Position numbers and translations under genes: made by a program | Notes under the pieces: model-generated | Database searches by the model: none | The model's input: the letters and a program-made list of their open reading frames with translations, nothing else | What the model was told of the DNA's origin: nothing | Source: Actinomycetota bacterium | GTDB taxonomy: Bacteria > Actinomycetota > Acidimicrobiia > Acidimicrobiales > RAAP-2 | Length of the DNA: 10,680 nucleotides | Direction: 5' to 3' | NCBI GenBank assembly: GCA_009701115.1 | Contig: WLKR01000026.1 | Coordinates: 1-10,680, forward strand | Part shown: piece by piece, positions 1-6,633 of the stretch | Numbering within the stretch: the first letter of the stretch is position 1 | How the letters are laid out: each line of letters opens with the position of its first letter

Positions 1-1410
1 GTCTCGCTCGTTTCACCCCGTTTTGACTTTGCCGCCATCGCTTCGCTCCATCCCTTCTTGAATCTCCAGCAACTGGCTGATCCCGAGCTGTTGCAAAACC
101 ACCTCGTGCCGACCTTGTGGAACTTGCACATGCAGCCACCACTGTTCAATCTGGAAGTAGGGTTGCTGCTCCATCTGCCGCACATTTTGGGGTTGTTGTT
201 AATGCAGCTCGTCTGCGGTGCGCTCTACGTGGCGACGGGTTTGTGGACCTTCAAGACGATGACACGACTTCGTGTTGGAGCGCGAACGGCCATGATCGTC
301 ACCATTGTCCTGGTCTATCTCGATCCGGCCCAGCTCTTCTTTGCGCAAAGTGTGCTCTACGTGGGAACGGCCGCCGCCCTGGCTACGGCGAGTACATATT
401 TCGCGGTTCGATTCGCACAGGAACCAACGACGCGCCACGCCGCCTGGTTAACCGGCACGGGAGCGGTGCTCTGCCTCTACGTCACCTCCCTGCAGCCCGT
501 GGTCCTCGTCGCGATTCTCGCGATGGTGTGGTGGCTCTACCCAGCGGCCCGACCCGCACTGAAGAAGGGCGCGTTAGTGCCAGTCATTGTGCTGGCATCG
601 TTCGTTTTGAAATCAACGGTGATGTTCCACACCCCCATGACCTCGACGTGGGCCGGCATGAACCTGGCTCGAGTGACCACTGATCTGGCTCCTTACGAGA
701 GATTGGTGCGCATGACCAACTCCAATGACTTTTCGCCCTACGTCTTCGTTAAGTCGTTTTCCAAACTCGAGGTGTACGAGGAATACAACGATGGCAGGCC
801 GTACCATCCAGATGGTGACTCGGTGCGAACGCAAGTGCTCAAGTCGACTGGGGCGATCAACTACAACAACGACGCCTACCGAGGTATTGCCGCTCGGTCA
901 ATGTCTGACGGCATTCGGTTTATTCGACACGCCCCTGGGGAATATTTCAACCACGTGATTCGCGGTTTGGCCATCTGGTCGGTTCCGTCGGAGCAGTACT
1001 TTTTATGCCCGCTGCCTCAAACGGGCGTCTTGAGCGGGTACGCCCATTTCTACGACGCCGTGATTGGTGGTCAGGTACGACCAATCCGTAGTCTCGAAGC
1101 GCAGCAGCAACTTCGTTACTCCGGCGTCGACTGGCCGTCGAGGTCACCCTTGGCCCTGTTTCTCACGCTCTCGACGATCATTGGTGGTCTGTACTTAGTC
1201 GTGCGGAGTTGGCGCCGCCGCGCCGCCAGCCTGGAGTACTTCTTGCCGTGGTTGCTCGTGGTTCAGGGCTTCGTCCTCATGAACGCCACTGACGTCGGAG
1301 AGAATCAACGATTCCGTTTTCAATTAGGCACGGTATTTATTACGTTCGGCGTCGTTGTCGTCACTGACCTGTGTCGAAGTATTCAACGCCGTTATCGCGC
1401 GTCTCACTAA
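1..1410 (+). CDS. GT39-like (GT-C fold) polytopic membrane protein, 5' end outside the window
   Basis: The reading frame is open from the first base to a TAA at 1408-1410, giving 469 visible residues. The first internal start (TTG at 58) has no special support, so I treat the gene as cut by the left edge. Hydrophobic segments lie at about residues 53-82, 96-138 (probably two), 146-181, 190-208, 385-405, 413-431 and 441-459, with a large soluble loop at about 210-380 between the two membrane blocks. The motif QPPLFN at residues 45-50, just after a Trp/His-containing stretch, and the Glu-Asn-Gln-Arg-Phe-Arg-Phe stretch before the last helix resemble GT39/ArnT-like mannosyl- or lipid-sugar-dependent glycosyltransferases. 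Such enzymes transfer sugars from polyprenyl carriers outside the membrane. The family call is from motif pattern only; donor and acceptor are unknown, and it could be a non-catalytic relative. The next gene starts 31 nt downstream on the same strand. Confidence 0.6.
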   Translation, partial: VSLVSPRFDFAAIASLHPFLNLQQLADPELLQNHLVPTLWNLHMQPPLFNLEVGLLLHLPHILGLLLMQLVCGALYVATGLWTFKTMTRLRVGARTAMIVTIVLVYLDPAQLFFAQSVLYVGTAAALATASTYFAVRFAQEPTTRHAAWLTGTGAVLCLYVTSLQPVVLVAILAMVWWLYPAARPALKKGALVPVIVLASFVLKSTVMFHTPMTSTWAGMNLARVTTDLAPYERLVRMTNSNDFSPYVFVKSFSKLEVYEEYNDGRPYHPDGDSVRTQVLKSTGAINYNNDAYRGIAARSMSDGIRFIRHAPGEYFNHVIRGLAIWSVPSEQYFLCPLPQTGVLSGYAHFYDAVIGGQVRPIRSLEAQQQLRYSGVDWPSRSPLALFLTLSTIIGGLYLVVRSWRRRAASLEYFLPWLLVVQGFVLMNATDVGENQRFRFQLGTVFITFGVVVVTDLCRSIQRRYRASH

Positions 1411-1432
1411 CCTTCAGGTACTAGTTGAAATT

Positions 1433-1436
1433 GAGG
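1433..1436 (+). promoter_or_regulatory. Ribosome binding site (GAGG) of the first alpha/beta-hydrolase
   Basis: GAGG lies 5 nt before the ATG at 1442. It decides the start: the only other ATG in this frame, at 1355, would put 29 unrelated residues inside the end of the upstream membrane-protein gene. Confidence 0.5.
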
Positions 1437-1441
1437 CGTCA

Positions 1442-2191
1442 ATGATTGTCTTTCTGCATGGTGTTCCCGAAACCGCGACCCTGTGGGACGATCTTCGAGC
1501 GGAGTTGTCAGAACCAAGCGTGGCCCTTTCGCTCCCAGGTTTTGGCTCGCCACGTCCCGCCGGTTTCACGTCGACGAAGGACGCCTACCTCGCGTGGCTC
1601 ATTGCGGAATTGGAAGCACTGGGTGCACCAGTGGACTTGGTCGGTCACGACTGGGGCGCCATCTTGGCGCTGGAAGTAGCGCGCCGACGGAGCGACCTCC
1701 TCTCCTCGTGGACGGTCGATCTCGCGAACGCACTCCACCCGAACTACATCTGGCACGGACTGGCCAGTATTTGGCAGACCCCCGAAGCGGGGGAGCAGTT
1801 CTGGACGGATCAGCTCGCCACGTCACTGGCTGAACGCTCCGGGGTCTTCCAACTCTTTGGCGTCCCCGAAGCCGGTGCCCTGAAACTGGCCGGGATGGCC
1901 GATGCACAAATGGCCGAGTGCATTTTGCGTCTGTATCGCTCGGCCACGCCGAACCCATTCGCCGATTGGGGTGGTGCCTTGACTCAGTGCCGGGCACCGG
2001 GCACCGTCCTTATTGCGGAAAGCGATGCCTTTGGCGACGCCGCTCTGGCCATTGAAGTCGCTGAGGTGCTCGGTGCTCACGTGCAGCACCTGGCCAACCG
2101 GGGCCACTGGTGGGCGCTGGAAGATCCCACGGGAAGCGCCACGATGATTAGTCAAACTGTGGCGGCCATGCGCGGAACGAAGCGGTCATGA
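1442..2191 (+). CDS. Alpha/beta-hydrolase with Asp nucleophile (haloalkane dehalogenase/epoxide hydrolase-like)
   Basis: This 249-residue soluble protein opens almost directly at the oxyanion-hole motif HGVP (residues 6-9). The nucleophile elbow GHDWG places Asp70 as nucleophile. Asp195 (in the AESDAF stretch) is the likely acid and His222 (RGHWW) the catalytic base. An Asp nucleophile followed by Trp is shared by haloalkane dehalogenases and soluble epoxide hydrolases, so the reaction would go through an ester intermediate that opens a C-halogen or epoxide bond. The helical cap at about 95-175 has Tyr residues but I cannot assign them as ring-opening tyrosines, so I leave the substrate open. 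The N-terminus lacks the two leading strands of the longer family members; I recall a short actinobacterial subfamily that also starts just before HGVPET, so this is probably not a truncation. Its TGA overlaps the ATG of the next gene (ATGA), implying translational coupling. Confidence 0.85.
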   Translation: MIVFLHGVPETATLWDDLRAELSEPSVALSLPGFGSPRPAGFTSTKDAYLAWLIAELEALGAPVDLVGHDWGAILALEVARRRSDLLSSWTVDLANALHPNYIWHGLASIWQTPEAGEQFWTDQLATSLAERSGVFQLFGVPEAGALKLAGMADAQMAECILRLYRSATPNPFADWGGALTQCRAPGTVLIAESDAFGDAALAIEVAEVLGAHVQHLANRGHWWALEDPTGSATMISQTVAAMRGTKRS

Positions 2192-3060
2192 GAGTCCTCG
2201 TCAACGGTGTCCGTATTTACTTTGAGGTCGTCGGCGAGAAGCTGGCTCTCATCGATGGAGCCATCGTGGAAAAGCCCACGCTCCTCGTTCTTCATGGGGG
2301 CCCGGGCTTCGACCACCACGGCATGCGGGGCTTTTACGACCGCTTCGCCGATGCGGCCCAAGTGATTTATCTCGACCACCGAGGGAATGGCCGGAGCGAG
2401 CGTGGCCCGCTGGAATCCTTGAACCTCGTTCAGTGGGGGCAAGACATCAAGGCCTTCTGCGAGGCCCTCGATATTGAAAAGCCCATTGTGTTGGGCCATT
2501 CCTTCGGGGGCTTTGTGGCCGAGTCCTATATGACCCAGTTCCCCGAGCATCCCGGAGCCATCGTCCTTTCCTGCACCCAGGGGCGGAGCGATCCGGGTGA
2601 GGCGAGTTACGCCGTCTATCGCCGACTCGGCGGCTCCGAAGTCGAAGCGGCCGCCCGAGCATTCTTCACTAACCAGAACTTCGAAAACATGTTGGAATTC
2701 CAGCGCCTCTGCCGGCCCCACTACAACCAGAGTGATTCGACGCCTTGGCCTCTGCGCGCTGGCATCTTTACCCCCGAAACCCTGGTTTATTTCTGGCGTG
2801 AGGGTGTCGGTCCCTATGAGGGTGCTTGGCGGGACTTTAATTTCCTTCCCCAGTTCGACAAGGTTGTCTGTCCGGTCCTCGTGCTCGGAGGCGAGGACGA
2901 CCCCGCCTGTCCGATTGAGTTTCAAGAGGAAATTCTCGCAATGCTGCCCCAGGGTCTTGGCGAGTTCCATCGTTTCGAGAACTGTGGTCACGGAACACAC
3001 GTAGATCACCCCGAAAGAACTGAAGCAATCATTCGAAAATTTCTCGTACCGACGCCGTAG
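2188..3060 (+). CDS. Alpha/beta-hydrolase with Ser nucleophile, proline iminopeptidase-like
   Basis: This 290-residue protein has the HGGPG oxyanion motif at residues 36-40, which is diagnostic of the proline iminopeptidase/tricorn-interacting F1 (peptidase S33) branch. The nucleophile elbow GHSFGG puts Ser105 as nucleophile, Asp238 is the likely acid (D-x3-P spacing) and His268 (CGHGTH) the base. The conserved DHRGNGRS stretch at 63-70 also fits. Classical proline iminopeptidases carry GQSWG at the elbow, so an esterase, lactonase or C-C hydrolase role is equally possible. There is no signal peptide, so it is cytoplasmic. The ATG sits in the 4-nt overlap ATGA with the preceding hydrolase and has no good Shine-Dalgarno of its own, so it is probably translated by re-initiation. 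A 349-codon open frame lies antisense to it (2152-3201), but the catalytic motifs are all on the plus strand. Confidence 0.88.
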   Translation: MRVLVNGVRIYFEVVGEKLALIDGAIVEKPTLLVLHGGPGFDHHGMRGFYDRFADAAQVIYLDHRGNGRSERGPLESLNLVQWGQDIKAFCEALDIEKPIVLGHSFGGFVAESYMTQFPEHPGAIVLSCTQGRSDPGEASYAVYRRLGGSEVEAAARAFFTNQNFENMLEFQRLCRPHYNQSDSTPWPLRAGIFTPETLVYFWREGVGPYEGAWRDFNFLPQFDKVVCPVLVLGGEDDPACPIEFQEEILAMLPQGLGEFHRFENCGHGTHVDHPERTEAIIRKFLVPTP

Positions 3061-3131
3061 TGGCGGGCATTGTCTCTCGGCCCCGGTTGCCCGGAGTTCC
3101 CCTAGTCTCCCTAAGAAAACGCAACACTCTC

Positions 3132-3137
3132 GAGGAG
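3132..3137 (+). promoter_or_regulatory. Ribosome binding site (GAGGAG) of the SDR gene
   Basis: GAGGAG lies 4 nt upstream of the ATG at 3142 and is one of the strongest Shine-Dalgarno sequences in the window. It fixes the SDR start. The 81-nt gap before it (3061-3141) contains only weak 4-bp stems and no convincing promoter. Confidence 0.6.
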
Positions 3138-3141
3138 CTCT

Positions 3142-4167
3142 ATGACGTCCGTCTTTCTTTCTGGTGCCAGTGGTTACATCGGCAAACACATCACCCTGCA
3201 ACTGTTAAACGAGGGCTACACCGTTCGGGCTTCAGTGCGCTCAACGGCCAAGAGCAACGAGGTCATCGCCGCCGTTACGCCGCACCTCGTTGACCCTGCC
3301 GCGATCAACGCCCTGTCATTTGTCGAGCTTGACCTTCTCAGTGATGATGGTTGGACGGAAGCCCTCCAGGGAATTGACGTCTTGATGCACACGGCCTCAC
3401 CGTTCACGATTGACAAGGTGAAGGATGAGAACGTCCTCATCCGCCCGGCGGTAGACGGAACGCTCCGCGCCCTTCGCGCCGCTCACGCCGCTGGTGTGAA
3501 GCGCGTCATCTTGACGTCCTCGGTTGCCGCCATCGAAGGTGTCGAACTGGGCCAGGGCGCCACGGCCCACGATGAGACCAACTGGACGGATGTCTCGTCG
3601 CCCCTTGGTCGTGATCCCTACACCAAGTCCAAAACGCTCGCCGAACGGGCTGCGTGGGACTACATCGCCAATGAGGCACCCGAGATTGCGTTGACCACCA
3701 TCAACCCCGTCATGGTCTTAGGTGCGCCGCTCGACCGGAACTACGGAGCTTCCGTGAGCGTGCTCGAGCGCGTCTTAAGCGCTAAAGACCCCGCGATGCC
3801 CGACATCGCCTTCTCCATCGTTGATGTGCAAGACGTGGCGATGATGCACGTAAACAGCATCGGCATGGAGGAAGCCAAGGGCCAGCGCTACATCGCGGCT
3901 TCCGACACCATGACGTTTGTTGACATTGCCAAGGTTCTCAAGCGGACATTCCCGAATAAGAAAATTGTTACGCGACAGGCCCCGAAGTTCCTCATGCTGC
4001 TGCTGGCACTCTTTGATGCTCAAATCAGGTCAATTGTTCCAAGGTTGGGCAAACCACTTCGGATCAATTCCAAGAAGGCACAGTCAGCGTTTAGTTTCAG
4101 TTTCATTGGCGTCGAACAATCAATTGTCGAAACGGCAACCTTCTTGATGGCGGAGACCGGTAAATAG
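3142..4167 (+). CDS. Extended SDR, NAD(P)-dependent aldehyde/dihydroflavonol reductase-like
   Basis: This 341-residue protein starts with the Rossmann dinucleotide-binding motif GASGYIG at residues 8-14. The catalytic set is Ser126 or Ser127 (ILTSSVA), Tyr160 and Lys164 in YTKSK. The order and spacing are those of extended or atypical short-chain dehydrogenases of the dihydroflavonol-4-reductase / aldehyde reductase group. The phrase MHTASPF at about residues 75-81 and the HAAGVKRVILTSS block are typical of that group. An Arg-rich start to the second strand (RASVRS, about residues 30-35) suggests NADPH, by inference. The substrate is probably an aldehyde or ketone of a small hydrophobic compound. 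It is cytoplasmic, and lies 81 nt after the hydrolases on the same strand, so co-expression is possible. It converges on the dioxygenase with only 17 nt between the two stop codons. Confidence 0.88.
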   Translation: MTSVFLSGASGYIGKHITLQLLNEGYTVRASVRSTAKSNEVIAAVTPHLVDPAAINALSFVELDLLSDDGWTEALQGIDVLMHTASPFTIDKVKDENVLIRPAVDGTLRALRAAHAAGVKRVILTSSVAAIEGVELGQGATAHDETNWTDVSSPLGRDPYTKSKTLAERAAWDYIANEAPEIALTTINPVMVLGAPLDRNYGASVSVLERVLSAKDPAMPDIAFSIVDVQDVAMMHVNSIGMEEAKGQRYIAASDTMTFVDIAKVLKRTFPNKKIVTRQAPKFLMLLLALFDAQIRSIVPRLGKPLRINSKKAQSAFSFSFIGVEQSIVETATFLMAETGK

Positions 4168-4183
4168 TCGACGGCCCGGTCTC
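4153..4183. terminator. Perfect 8-bp inverted repeat between convergent genes, putative bidirectional terminator
   Basis: GAGACCGG at 4153-4160 pairs exactly with CCGGTCTC at 4176-4183, leaving a 15-nt loop that contains the SDR stop codon and a GTCGAC palindrome. It ends one base before the dioxygenase stop. There is no T-tract on either side, so it is not a classical intrinsic terminator. Its position between two convergent genes still argues for transcript ending or 3'-end protection on both strands. Confidence 0.45.
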
Positions 4184-4184
4184 G

Positions 4185-5129
4185 CTAACGGGGCTGTTCG
4201 CCAACGATGCTCGCCCGCTCCATGACGCGTCGTTGGGGCCAGTAGTCACTGAGGGCGAAGTGTTGCACCGCGCGGTTATCCCAGAAGGCGACCGAATGGG
4301 GTGCCCACTGGAAGCGGCACTGGTACTCGAGGACGTTGGCTTGTGAGCTTAAGAAGTCAATGAGGTCGTGGCTCTCGGCCGGACTTAATCCAACAATGGA
4401 CTCCGTGAACGCTCGGTTGACGTAGATCAACTTCCTGCCCGTCTCGCCGTGAGTGCGAACGACTGGCTGGACCGTTGGAAGGTACTTCTCGTGCATGGCT
4501 GCCCGACCGGCATCATCGAGTGTGTGACCGAAGGCTTTCGTGAAGTCGTTGACGGCCTTTAGATCGGCAATCTGATCCTTCATCTTCTGGCTGAGACCTT
4601 CGTAGGCGGCGTACATGTCGCAGAAGGAGGTGTCGCCTCCGATTGGTGGAATTTCAATGGCGTGGAGCACGGCCGCGGCGGAGGGGAGTGCCCGCCACGG
4701 AACATCGGAGTGCCACACATTCTCGAAGCCACCGACCGTGGCTTCTTTTTCAAAGCGCACCAGTTCGGGCTGACTGGTGTTGGCGGGAATAAAGGGGTGA
4801 GTCTCGAGATCTCCAAATCGACGGGCAAACGCAACATGCTCGACTGGGGTCAAGGGCTGGTCACGGAAGAAAATGACTTTGAAGTCCAGCAAGCAGCGGC
4901 GCAACTCGGCCACGAGCTCATCGCTGATGGGCTTGGTGATGTCGACACCATCAACAATGCCACCAATGGTCGCACCTAATTGCTTGACGGTGAAGCCGGA
5001 GTAGGTCAGAGTGCTGAGGCGCTCCCGCTCTTCGGCCAAGTGCGTCACTGGGCCAACCATGACTTTGAACGGCTGCAACTTGACTCTCTGGGGCTTCACT
5101 ATGGCGGCTGGGTCAATGATGGAAGTCAC
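4185..5129 (-). CDS. TauD/TfdA-family 2-oxoglutarate- and Fe(II)-dependent dioxygenase
   Basis: This 314-residue protein carries the complete facial triad: His140 and Asp142 in the WHSD motif and His290 in the WDNRAVQH block. Arg301, 11 residues after the distal His as in TauD, would bind 2-oxoglutarate. GGDTSF (164-169) and VVRTHGETGRK (223-233) are further TauD/TfdA hallmarks; the usual His-Pro before VVRTH is Gln-Pro here. The family couples decarboxylation of 2-oxoglutarate to hydroxylation of a substrate, often releasing sulfite from sulfonates or cleaving aryl ethers or sulfate esters. The actual substrate cannot be read. The first 40 residues before the fold are unusually long and basic. 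The GTG start is preferred over an internal ATG (residue 24) because AGGAG lies 6 nt before it. No sulfonate transporter lies beside it. Confidence 0.92.
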   Translation of the reverse strand: MTSIIDPAAIVKPQRVKLQPFKVMVGPVTHLAEERERLSTLTYSGFTVKQLGATIGGIVDGVDITKPISDELVAELRRCLLDFKVIFFRDQPLTPVEHVAFARRFGDLETHPFIPANTSQPELVRFEKEATVGGFENVWHSDVPWRALPSAAAVLHAIEIPPIGGDTSFCDMYAAYEGLSQKMKDQIADLKAVNDFTKAFGHTLDDAGRAAMHEKYLPTVQPVVRTHGETGRKLIYVNRAFTESIVGLSPAESHDLIDFLSSQANVLEYQCRFQWAPHSVAFWDNRAVQHFALSDYWPQRRVMERASIVGEQPR

Positions 5130-5135
5130 TGGATT

Positions 5136-5140
5136 CTCCT
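5136..5140 (-). promoter_or_regulatory. Ribosome binding site (AGGAG) fixing the GTG start of the dioxygenase
   Basis: On the minus strand AGGAG is followed by a 6-nt spacer and then GTG at 5129-5127. No such site precedes the internal ATG at residue 24. Further upstream, 5153-5166 holds a small 5-bp hairpin (GGCGG/CCGCC with a 4-nt loop) in the presumed leader; I see no clear -35/-10 pair in 5141-5245. Confidence 0.6.
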
Positions 5141-5245
5141 GCTGGGATGTCGGGCGGTCGTCCGCCTCTGAGAGTTGTTGGTTAAAAGCCTATTAGCCAC
5201 CGCCCCACCAGCCCTCCTGGGAGTATTGAGTAAGGCTTACGCGCC

Positions 5246-5587
5246 ATGAACGAGGCGACCTTCACCCGACACTTGCGCTCGATTACCGAGGCGCGGATCT
5301 CACTACAAGAAGCCATGGCGACCCTCCAGCTCGGCGACTTTGATTTGGAGGCGACGCTCGCCAAAGCCCAGCGAATCTTCTCTGACCTACGAAGCAGTTG
5401 GAACCGCCTTGACCCCATGGCGCGACAGCGGTTTCTCCGAATCTTGCTACCCGATGGCATCCGCTACGAAAATGGGGTAGTTGGAACCGCCGAAAGGCTA
5501 GATGCGATAAGGGGAATCCTCGCCTACGAGGAGGAGAAATTGCAATTGGTACTCCCAACGGGATTCGAACCCGTGCTGCCGCCGTGA
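5246..5587 (+). pseudogene. C-terminal remnant of a large serine recombinase, running into tRNA-Glu
   Basis: The 113-codon frame starts at an ATG five codons after an in-frame TAA (5231-5233) and ends at a TGA (5585-5587) inside the antisense strand of tRNA-Glu. Residues 1 to about 100 look like the tail of a site-specific serine recombinase. They comprise a charged, coiled-coil-like helical stretch (about 1-45), then a Trp-containing segment ending in RQRFLRILLPDGIRYENG and VGTA (about 63-82), a pattern I associate with the end of resolvase/invertase-type large recombinases. The catalytic resolvase domain, the recombinase domain and the zinc ribbon are all absent, and I found no trace of them in the 116 nt upstream. 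The last 13 residues are simply antisense tRNA sequence, so the native stop is gone. I read this as a decayed fragment of a mobile element rather than a functional gene; the homology is from memory of the family pattern, not an alignment. Confidence 0.5.
5517..5532 (-). terminator. Small hairpin downstream of tRNA-Glu, possible terminator
   Basis: TCCTCG (5517-5522) and CGAGGA (5527-5532) form a 6-bp stem with a 4-nt loop. On the minus strand it begins 15 nt after the CCA end of tRNA-Glu and is followed by TTCCCCTTAT, a weak pyrimidine tract. It is the best candidate for ending the tRNA transcript, and it sits inside the recombinase remnant. Confidence 0.35.
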
Positions 5588-5622
5588 AAGGGCGGTGTCC
5601 TAGGCCGCTAGACGATGGGAGC
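5547..5622 (-). tRNA. tRNA-Glu (anticodon UUC), CCA end encoded
   Basis: The minus strand folds as a full cloverleaf. The acceptor stem starts GCTCCCA at 5622 and pairs with TGGGAGT, and the anticodon stem CCGCC/GGCGG encloses the loop CTTTCAC. The anticodon TTC lies at 5586-5588. The T arm is ACGGG-TTCGAAT-CCCGT, the discriminator base is A, and CCA is encoded at 5549-5547. The gene lies 46 nt downstream of tRNA-Pro on the same strand, so both may share a transcript. Its 3' end faces the recombinase remnant, the usual orientation for elements that inserted at a tRNA. Confidence 0.97.
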
Positions 5623-5668
5623 CAGAACTTTTCTCAGCCGAAGCCAAGGCTTACACCTTAGTTCGTTG

Positions 5669-5743
5669 TCGGGCTGAGAGGATTTGAACCTCCGACCTCT
5701 GCGTCCCGAACGCAGCGCGCTAACCAAACTGCGCTACAGCCCG
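5669..5743 (-). tRNA. tRNA-Pro (anticodon CGG), CCA not encoded
   Basis: The minus strand gives an acceptor stem CGGGCTG (from 5743) pairing with CAGCCCG, and an anticodon stem CTGCG/CGCAG enclosing TTCGGGA. The anticodon CGG lies at 5706-5708. The T arm is GGAGG-TTCAAAT-CCTCT and the discriminator base is A at 5669. The next bases are CAA rather than CCA, so the tail must be added by nucleotidyltransferase. It begins 29 nt after the stop codon of the CorC-like gene. That gap holds an imperfect stem (GCTGG at 5743-5747 with CCAGC at 5757-5761) that overlaps the first tRNA base and is not convincing as a terminator. Confidence 0.96.
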
Positions 5744-5772
5744 CTGGCGGGTTCCCCCAGCGTGGCTCAATA

Positions 5773-6633
5773 TTACTCGGGCTTTTTCTGAGATTTCTGG
5801 GCCGCTTCGACCATCTCTGGGGGGACGCCATCGGGGTACTCTTCGCCAATAATCTCAAGAATTCGTCGCTTTTCGACCTGGTAAACGCGGAGAACCCAGT
5901 TCTCGTGAACCACCATTACGCCCTCTTGAGGGAAGAAGCCCAGCTGATCGATGATGTAGCCACCGATGGTGACGTACTCACCTTCAGGAATGGGACAGCC
6001 AGCAACTTCGGCGACCTTGTCAATGTGCGCCTGACCCTGAATCAGCCAGCGCAGTTCGGTGATCTTGGCGACATCTTCTTCTTCGTCCTCGTCGAACTCG
6101 TCACCGAGGTCACCCACGAGGGGCTCCAGGAGGTCTCGAGTGGAAACGACACCGGCAACGCCTCCGTGTTCGTCCATGACGATGGCGAAGGTTCGGTGCT
6201 GCTGCCGCATTTCTTCCAACGCCTCAAAGACAGCTAGCGACTCAGTCAGTCGCAACGGTTCGCGAATCTTTCGTTCGATCTCACGTTCGTCCGGAAGCGA
6301 GACGCCAATGGCGCGTCGGCGATTGGAGCTTCGAAAGAGGTCGTTGACAAAGAGAACGCCATCGACGTCGTCGAGGTCTTCGGTAACCACGGGAAAGCAG
6401 CTATGTCCGGAGTCACGTACGGCTTCGGCCACCTGCTCGGGGGTCACGGGGTGGGTGAGAAAGACCACGTCAACGCGAGGGGTCATGACGTCGCGAAGTT
6501 CCAATTCGGCTAAGTCGTGCACCCGACGGATGATGTCCTTTTCGAATTCACTAACCACACGGTCTTCGTGGCGAGGGCGAAATCGAGCTAAGAGTCCGGA
6601 GGCTTTGGAGCCGGGATGGTGAGTGTCGTTCAT
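5773..6633 (-). CDS. Soluble CorC/HlyC-type CBS-pair protein
   Basis: This 286-residue protein has two tandem CBS domains at about 45-100 and 110-170, including MTPR at 50-53 and DEHGGVAGVVS at 154-164. An acidic linker (about 178-187, almost all Asp/Glu) follows, and then a CorC_HlyC transporter-associated domain at about 188-265. There is no DUF21/CNNM membrane domain, so it matches soluble E. coli CorC/YbeX (about 290 residues) rather than membrane CNNM transporters. CBS pairs bind adenosyl ligands such as ATP with Mg2+; CorC has been linked to Mg2+/Co2+ efflux and YbeX to ribosome metabolism, so the role here is open. The frame could start 14 codons earlier, but ATG at 6633 forms an ATGA overlap with the stop of the upstream receiver gene. 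That coupling, and the Arg-rich low-complexity extension it avoids, favour the shorter form. Confidence 0.88.
   Translation of the reverse strand: MNDTHHPGSKASGLLARFRPRHEDRVVSEFEKDIIRRVHDLAELELRDVMTPRVDVVFLTHPVTPEQVAEAVRDSGHSCFPVVTEDLDDVDGVLFVNDLFRSSNRRRAIGVSLPDEREIERKIREPLRLTESLAVFEALEEMRQQHRTFAIVMDEHGGVAGVVSTRDLLEPLVGDLGDEFDEDEEEDVAKITELRWLIQGQAHIDKVAEVAGCPIPEGEYVTIGGYIIDQLGFFPQEGVMVVHENWVLRVYQVEKRRILEIIGEEYPDGVPPEMVEAAQKSQKKPE

Noticed and set aside
1355..1441. An upstream ATG that would lengthen the first hydrolase by 29 residues.
   Set aside because: It lies within the membrane-protein gene, adds sequence unlike the family, and the ATG at 1442 has GAGG at proper spacing.
2152..3201. A 349-codon open frame on the minus strand opposite the second hydrolase.
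   Set aside because: The plus strand carries HGGPG, GHSFGG and the catalytic Asp and His in correct order, and the minus-strand protein shows no recognisable domain and would overlap two genes. It is a shadow of codon bias.
5153..5166. A 5-bp hairpin (GGCGG/CCGCC) in the leader of the dioxygenase gene as a possible attenuator or riboswitch.
   Set aside because: It is too short and isolated, with no alternative pairing or conserved aptamer-like elements in the 116-nt gap.
5232..5654. A 9-bp direct repeat, AAGGCTTAC, at 5232-5240 and 5646-5654 flanking the recombinase remnant and tRNA-Glu.
   Set aside because: A 9-mer match within this distance can occur by chance, serine recombinases do not create target duplications, and the second copy lies beyond the tRNA rather than at its 3' end.
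6059..6622. A 187-codon plus-strand frame rich in Ser and Arg opposite the CorC-like gene.
   Set aside because: Low-complexity Ser/Arg composition is the antisense image of the acidic CBS protein, and no motif or ribosome binding site supports it.
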